Source: Bacillota bacterium
GTDB lineage: Bacteria > Bacillota > Clostridia > Peptostreptococcales > Anaerovoracaceae
Length of the DNA stretch: 10,452 nucleotides
Direction: 5' to 3'
Assembly (NCBI GenBank): GCA_905372035.1
Contig: CAJPNN010000053.1
Location: 1-10,452 of the forward strand
Part shown: positions 7,274 through 10,452 of the stretch, piece after piece
How the letters are laid out: the number at the start of each line of letters is the position of its first letter
Numbering within the stretch: the stretch's first letter is position 1
The notes under the pieces: generated by a model
What the model saw: the letters and a program-made list of their open reading frames with translations, nothing else
What the model was told of the DNA's origin: nothing
Database searches by the model: none
Translations under genes and position numbers: made by a program

Positions 7274-7291
7274 CCGATTTTATTTTATCGG
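7274..7291 (-). promoter_or_regulatory. 5'-leader stem-loop ahead of the ribosome binding site (copy 1)
   Basis: Arms CCGAT and ATCGG pair around an 8-nt AT loop directly upstream of the AAAGGAGG ribosome binding site (GGAGG 7263-7267). The same structure with a 7-bp stem occurs ahead of the paralogue at 6504-6525. In the transcript no U-run follows it, so it is not an intrinsic terminator; stabilising the mRNA 5' end is a plausible role. Confidence 0.45.
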
Positions 7292-7313
7292 CATCTTTAT
7301 TTTATTGTTTTAA

Positions 7314-7327
7314 TTAGTTGCAACTAA
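7314..7327. promoter_or_regulatory. Perfect 14-bp palindrome TTAGTTGCAACTAA, candidate operator (copy 1)
   Basis: TTAGTTGCAACTAA reads the same on both strands and begins 3 nt downstream of the predicted -10 box, so it would cover the transcription start: the place where a dimeric repressor acts. An identical copy with identical spacing sits ahead of the paralogous gene (6558-6571). It does not fit the Fur consensus. A short compact palindrome is compatible with a MarR-type or DtxR-type regulator, but the regulator is unknown and is not encoded in this window. Confidence 0.6.
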
Positions 7328-7330
7328 CTT

Positions 7331-7360
7331 TATGTATTTACAATATCACCTCTTAAGCAA
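7331..7360 (-). promoter_or_regulatory. Probable promoter of the first small secreted NEAT-like gene
   Basis: On the minus strand TTGCTT (7355-7360) and TACATA (7331-7336) are separated by 18 nt and are followed 3 nt later by the 14-bp palindrome. The block is duplicated with the same spacing ahead of the paralogous gene at 6481, where the hexamers are TTGCTT and TATACA. Conservation of the block between the two copies is the best support; the hexamers are only moderate matches to a sigma-A promoter. Confidence 0.5.
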
Positions 7361-7369
7361 AAAGTATTT

Positions 7370-7409
7370 GAAAAATATTATGATATTTTTATTTTTCATA
7401 ATTTTTTTC
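7370..7409 (-). terminator. AT-only inverted repeat after the transporter block, possible weak terminator
   Basis: Two 14-nt arms (7370-7383 and 7396-7409) pair with one mismatch around a 12-nt loop, 18 nt beyond the ATPase stop codon. The 3' arm in the transcript ends in a run of T followed by C. The stem is almost entirely A-T, so it would be a weak terminator. The 7370-7383 arm is also part of the promoter block duplicated upstream of the next gene, so the pairing may be fortuitous. Confidence 0.25.
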
Positions 7410-7427
7410 TTTTAAAAGTGTTGCGAG

Positions 7428-8186
7428 CTATTTTTGTAATACGACTTTCCCACCCTTGAACACCTCGACTGCAAGCCCTATATCGTAGAGATTGCTGACG
7501 CTTTCATCTGTGATCACTTCGTCCGGATGTCCCGAAAATACTATATTGCCGTCCTTAAGCCCCACTACGTCGTCCGAATATTTAAGAGCCTGATTTATAT
7601 CGTGAAGCACCATTACCACCGTAATTCCGAAATCCCGGTTGATACTTCGAATCAGTTCCAAAATTTCTATCTGATATTTGATATCCAGATATGTTGTAGG
7701 CTCATCCAAAAACAAAAATCTGCTTTTTTGTGCAAGTGACATGGCTATCCATACCCTCTGTTTCTGACCACCGGAAAGTGAAGCCAAAGGCCTGTCTCTG
7801 AAATCTTCAAGTCCTGTGACTTCTATAGCCCAGTCTATCGCCTCGTTGTCCTCTGCACTGCATCCTCTCATAAATTTCATATATGGCGTTCTGCCGTAAC
7901 TGACAAGCTGACGAACCGTTATATCACCCATAATCCTGTTTTGCTGATGAACTATGGCAACCTGTTCTGCAAATTTTCTCTGATTTATATTGAATATATT
8001 TTTTCTGTCAAGTAATATAATCCCTCTGTCGGGGATTAAATTTTTTGTACACAAATTAAATAGTGTAGTCTTTCCGCTGCCGTTTGCCCCTAGAAGTGTT
8101 GTAATGGCATTTTCCTTAAAAGTTAAACTTGCATCATTAAGTACGTTATGCTCGCCGTAGCTAAATGTAAGATGCTTAATTTCCAT
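7428..8186 (-). CDS. Heme ABC transporter ATP-binding protein (FecE/HmuV type)
   Basis: This is a complete 252-residue ABC ATPase that powers import through the permease encoded just upstream. The motifs are intact and in order: Walker A GANGSGKTT (residues 33-41, Lys39), Q-loop Gln near residues 81-82, ABC signature LSGGQ (137-141), Walker B FLFLDEP (157-163, catalytic Glu162) and the switch histidine His195 in LHD. Overall it resembles the FecE, FhuC and HmuV ATPases of metal-chelate importers. The ATG at 8184-8186 is preceded by AGGAGG (8195-8200) at 8 nt, and the gene overlaps the permease end by 11 nt, so coupling is likely. It is the last gene of the compact transporter block; a 173-nt gap follows. 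Such ATPases can be shared between several importers (staphylococcal FhuC is an example), so dedication to heme is inferred from position. Confidence 0.95.
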   Translation of the reverse strand: MEIKHLTFSYGEHNVLNDASLTFKENAITTLLGANGSGKTTLFNLCTKNLIPDRGIILLDRKNIFNINQRKFAEQVAIVHQQNRIMGDITVRQLVSYGRTPYMKFMRGCSAEDNEAIDWAIEVTGLEDFRDRPLASLSGGQKQRVWIAMSLAQKSRFLFLDEPTTYLDIKYQIEILELIRSINRDFGITVVMVLHDINQALKYSDDVVGLKDGNIVFSGHPDEVITDESVSNLYDIGLAVEVFKGGKVVLQK

Positions 8187-9210
8187 AATCCTTACCTCCT
8201 ATTTTGAGCAAAACTATGAAGAAAGGACCCCCGATAACCGACATCAGTATAGCCGCAGGGATCTCAAAAGGATATGCCGCAACTCTTCCTATCGTATCCG
8301 AAACTAAAAGCAACCATGCTCCCGCCATAGCGGAAAAAGGAATCAAGGCTCCATGTCCCGCTCCTACAATCATCCTTCCAATGTGAGGTACTAAAAGTCC
8401 TACAAATCCTATAGGTCCCACTATTGATGTCGCCGCTGCGGCTAAGATTATACCTACCATTGCCACTATAAACCTGTCTCTGTCCACATTCACTCCAAGT
8501 CCTCTTGCAGTTCTGTCATCAAGGAGCAAAAGGTTACATTTTCTGAAAAAAACTACGGCAAGTATCAATGCCGCTACCGTATATGATGTTAAAAGTCTTA
8601 CATCAGCCCAGGTTTTTTGCGTGATACTCCCGTTTACTATAGATTGAGTTTGCGTTAAATTTGATCCTCCGCCGGAAAATGCCGCTATCCCCTGAATCAG
8701 TCCTATAAAAATCAAATTGAGAGCAACCCCTACCAGTATCAGTCGAACCGGCTGTACTCCTCCGTCCCACGCTATAGTGTATATTAAAATATATGCCAGC
8801 ATACCGCCCAGCACGGCAAATACAGGTATGCTGTAAAAAAGCATCGGGAAAAATCCGCTTACAACCGCCGCAACCAAAGCTGCAGCCGATGATATACCTA
8901 TGATTCCCGGATCCGTGAGCGGATTTTTCATTACCGCCTGAAGAAGTGTCCCGGAAACCGCAAGCCCCGCTCCTGCCATAAGTGCTATAATAAGCCTTGG
9001 GAGCCTTACATCATATACTATACGAGCGTTTTCAGAAGCTCGTCCGAACAGGCTGTCCCAAATGTCTCCCATAGATATATCTACACTTCCGCTCATAAGC
9101 GAGAATATAAAAGTTCCTAATATGAGTACCGTTACCGCCAAAAAAGCCGCACCTATCCTTAAAGATGAAATTTTCTTACTCGTCCTGTTTCTTTTCAGTA
9201 TCTTTTGCAT
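8176..9210 (-). CDS. isdF: Heme ABC transporter permease, FecCD/BtuC family
   Basis: This 344-residue polytopic membrane protein matches the FecCD/BtuC permease family used for siderophores, cobalamin and heme, and its length is typical. After a short basic N-terminus, the first membrane helix begins near residue 20. Family hallmarks follow: VRLPRLIIALMAGAGLAVSG, then QAVMKNPLTDPGIIG, and near the C-terminus GFVGLLVPHIGRM, with an SDTIGR stretch in the last third. These surround about nine or ten hydrophobic helices. It should work as a dimer paired with the ATPase encoded next and receive heme from the IsdE-like lipoprotein encoded before it. I chose the ATG at 9208-9210 because GGAGG at 9220-9224 lies 9 nt upstream; a TTG at 9234 in the same frame has no comparable site. 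It overlaps both neighbours, by 35 nt upstream and 11 nt downstream. Family is certain; the substrate is inferred from the partner protein. Confidence 0.93.
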   Translation of the reverse strand: MQKILKRNRTSKKISSLRIGAAFLAVTVLILGTFIFSLMSGSVDISMGDIWDSLFGRASENARIVYDVRLPRLIIALMAGAGLAVSGTLLQAVMKNPLTDPGIIGISSAAALVAAVVSGFFPMLFYSIPVFAVLGGMLAYILIYTIAWDGGVQPVRLILVGVALNLIFIGLIQGIAAFSGGGSNLTQTQSIVNGSITQKTWADVRLLTSYTVAALILAVVFFRKCNLLLLDDRTARGLGVNVDRDRFIVAMVGIILAAAATSIVGPIGFVGLLVPHIGRMIVGAGHGALIPFSAMAGAWLLLVSDTIGRVAAYPFEIPAAILMSVIGGPFFIVLLKIGGKDYGN

Positions 9211-10132
9211 AAAGTATTTCCTCCAGTTCTGCAAGTGCCTCAGGATAGTTAAATTTGGCGCTCATACCGAACAGCTTATAGTCAAGGTCGTAAACTCTGT
9301 TTTCTTGAACTGCCTTAAAGTTTTTCCACGTATCATTTGTTTTAAACTCGTTTACAAACATCTCTTTAACTTCATCAGGTATTGCATGAGAACCTCTCAA
9401 AATAATATCAGGGTCTTTTTTCAGCATATCCTCCACGCTTACATTCATAAACTGCTTGGTCTCACTGGTATAGACATTTTCAGCTCCTGCCATCTTAGCC
9501 AAGCTTCCCATATAGGACTTGTCCGTAGCAACTACATATGACCCCGGAAAACCCATGAGCATCAGCACTTTCGGATGCCCTCTTCCTTCGCTCTTCTTTT
9601 TATAGTCTTTCAAAAACGCCTCATACTCATCTCGAAGCTTTTTAGCCTCTTTTTCCTTATGCAAAATCCTTCCTAAGTCGTCTATGCTTTTGTACATTCC
9701 ATCTATGCTGTTCATATTTAAAAATCCATATTCAAGATTTTGATTTTCATATTTTGGCGCTAAATCTGCAATCAAGCTGGCGGGGCTCAAAATTAAATCC
9801 GGTTTTAAAGATTTTATTATCTCCAGATCCGGATGCATAGGCATACCTATAACGGTTACGTTCTTGTATTTTTTAGGCATTTTACTTAATTTACTTTCCG
9901 GTACTCCAACCAGCTTTACATCCATTTTCTCCATTATTTCAACAATTGACATGGATGTCGCTATAACTCTCGGATTTTTGCCTAAATTTTCTATATTACT
10001 CGCCTTTTCATTTTTCTGTTCGTGACTGCACGCCGTCATGAAGATAAGAAAGACGAATATAACCGCAAACAGAAACAGTTTTCCGCTACCTGCCCCCTTT
10101 TTATTTTTTCTTAAATTTATCTTCTCTGGCAT
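9176..10132 (-). CDS. isdE: IsdE-like heme-binding lipoprotein of an ABC importer
   Basis: This is a 318-residue solute-binding protein of the periplasmic-binding-protein class (PF01497), probably the heme receptor at the outer membrane face. A basic N-terminus and a hydrophobic stretch lead to the lipobox FMTAC, with lipidated Cys35. It strongly resembles staphylococcal IsdE as I remember it: GMPMHPD, where IsdE has heme ligand Met78, is present with Met99 in the equivalent place; RGSHAIPDEV, where IsdE has ligand His229, gives His249. PGSYVVAT, DPDIILRG and NRVYDLDYKLFG are also IsdE-like. I chose the ATG at 10130-10132 because GGAGG (10142-10146) lies 9 nt upstream; an ATG at 10154-10156 would add 8 residues but has no such site. 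The gene starts inside the preceding gene and its 3' end overlaps the permease start by 35 nt. The fold and operon role are certain; heme as substrate is well supported by the two ligands and the NEAT neighbours. Confidence 0.93.
   Translation of the reverse strand: MPEKINLRKNKKGAGSGKLFLFAVIFVFLIFMTACSHEQKNEKASNIENLGKNPRVIATSMSIVEIMEKMDVKLVGVPESKLSKMPKKYKNVTVIGMPMHPDLEIIKSLKPDLILSPASLIADLAPKYENQNLEYGFLNMNSIDGMYKSIDDLGRILHKEKEAKKLRDEYEAFLKDYKKKSEGRGHPKVLMLMGFPGSYVVATDKSYMGSLAKMAGAENVYTSETKQFMNVSVEDMLKKDPDIILRGSHAIPDEVKEMFVNEFKTNDTWKNFKAVQENRVYDLDYKLFGMSAKFNYPEALAELEEILYAKDTEKKQDE
9220..9224 (-). promoter_or_regulatory. Ribosome binding site for the permease gene
   Basis: GGAGG on the minus strand lies 9 nt before the ATG at 9208-9210 and inside the 3' end of the IsdE-like gene. 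It favours the ATG over the upstream in-frame TTG at 9234. Confidence 0.85.
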
Positions 10133-10452
10133 ATAGGTTTTCCTCCCTTCTGTCATTTCCGCTTTTTAAAATTCTATAGTATATCGGTAATGCTGCAGCG
10201 GTTAAAATCAGGGCTGAAATCAAAATCCCCACGATAATAGCCGACACAAGCAACATAAATTTTGTCACCTGCCCGTATGGTGCTTCTGCATTTTTTTTAT
10301 TTTTTCCTTTGCTCTCCTTACCCAAAAGTTTTTTTACCTCCGGGCTGTTCCTTGTCAAAAGACCGTGATCAAACCCTATGTTTTTTCCTGCGTCTCCTTT
10401 AGTTTGTGAAGCAATTTGCGGATTTACCGAATTCGTATCCTTATCCGTTTCC
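10101..10452 (-). CDS. C-terminal end of a membrane-anchored protein (5' part outside the window)
   Basis: The reading frame is open from the right window edge to a TAA at 10101-10103, giving 116 visible residues, so the true start lies outside. The first ~65 visible residues are hydrophilic and rich in Lys, Gly, Asn and Gln, like an extracellular linker. One hydrophobic segment follows (FMLLVSAIIVGILISALIL and a few more residues), then a short, highly charged tail ending KFKKK. This is the topology of a type I single-pass anchor with the N-terminal part outside the cell. The gene overlaps the start of the IsdE-like gene by 32 nt, so the two are probably translationally coupled. From this context I infer that the missing part could be a NEAT domain passing heme to the lipoprotein, in the role IsdC plays in Staphylococcus, but no such domain is visible. 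A TTG within the frame at 10358 is not a convincing start, because the frame continues upstream without a stop. Confidence 0.8.
   Translation of the reverse strand, partial: ETDKDTNSVNPQIASQTKGDAGKNIGFDHGLLTRNSPEVKKLLGKESKGKNKKNAEAPYGQVTKFMLLVSAIIVGILISALILTAAALPIYYRILKSGNDRREENLYAREDKFKKK
10142..10146 (-). promoter_or_regulatory. Ribosome binding site for the IsdE-like gene
   Basis: GGAGG on the minus strand lies 9 nt before the ATG at 10130-10132, inside the coding region of the preceding membrane protein. It fixes the start at 10132 rather than at the in-frame ATG at 10156. Confidence 0.85.

Noticed and set aside
6558..7327. Fur boxes in the small NEAT promoters
   Set aside because: The palindrome TTAGTTGCAACTAA does not match the GATAATGATAATCATTATC-type consensus, and I see no other Fur-like inverted repeat there.
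9208..9234. TTG at 9234 as the permease start
   Set aside because: The ATG at 9210 has GGAGG 9 nt upstream and gives a normal family N-terminus; that Shine-Dalgarno would itself be inside the coding region of the longer form.
10130..10156. ATG at 10156 as the IsdE-like start
   Set aside because: The ATG at 10132 follows GGAGG with a 9-nt gap, and the extra 8 residues only lengthen the region ahead of the signal sequence.

Overview
All genes in this window lie on the minus strand, and almost all of them appear to serve capture and import of heme. The DNA is AT-rich, the ribosome binding sites are strong GGAGG types, the binding protein is a lipoprotein, and one surface protein carries three S-layer homology (SLH) repeats. 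Another carries a copper-amine-oxidase-N 'stalk' domain. Together these suggest a monoderm, low-GC member of the Clostridia. I cannot name the genus.

Read in the direction of transcription (right to left), the window begins with the C-terminal end of a membrane-anchored protein (10452-10101). Three tightly overlapping genes follow: an IsdE-like heme-binding lipoprotein (10132-9176), an IsdF-like FecCD permease (9210-8176) and an ABC ATPase (8186-7428). Each start codon lies inside the preceding gene behind a clear Shine-Dalgarno sequence, so this is a translationally coupled transporter operon.

Next come two small secreted paralogues of a variant NEAT-like fold (7254-6730 and 6481-5954). Each has its own duplicated promoter region: a conserved promoter block, a perfect 14-bp palindrome (TTAGTTGCAACTAA) at the expected transcription start, and a small stem-loop just ahead of the ribosome binding site. 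A third gap (5857-5953) holds a long near-perfect palindrome and a consensus -35 box followed by a degenerate copy of the same operator-like motif. It precedes a 1622-residue surface protein (5856-988) built from tandem Fn3-like repeats, a beta-helix-like region, a helical linker, NEAT 1, an Ig-like domain, an unnamed beta-rich region, NEAT 2 and three SLH repeats. The last gene (956-51), 31 nt downstream, encodes one NEAT domain fused to a stalk domain.

The likely pathway resembles Isd but needs no sortase: the SLH- and stalk-anchored NEAT proteins take heme from the environment, small secreted NEAT proteins and perhaps the truncated membrane protein pass it on, and the IsdE-like lipoprotein delivers it to the permease and ATPase. 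No sortase, LPXTG signal or heme oxygenase is visible. The most interesting points are: the surface NEAT domains lack the classical YxxxY heme-binding motif and instead share two methionines (SMAN and D-A/M-M) placed much like the bis-methionine ligands of streptococcal Shp; one of the small paralogues has lost its SMAN methionine; and a shared palindromic operator may define a small regulon. Intergenic gaps are all shorter than 300 nt and are described as features.
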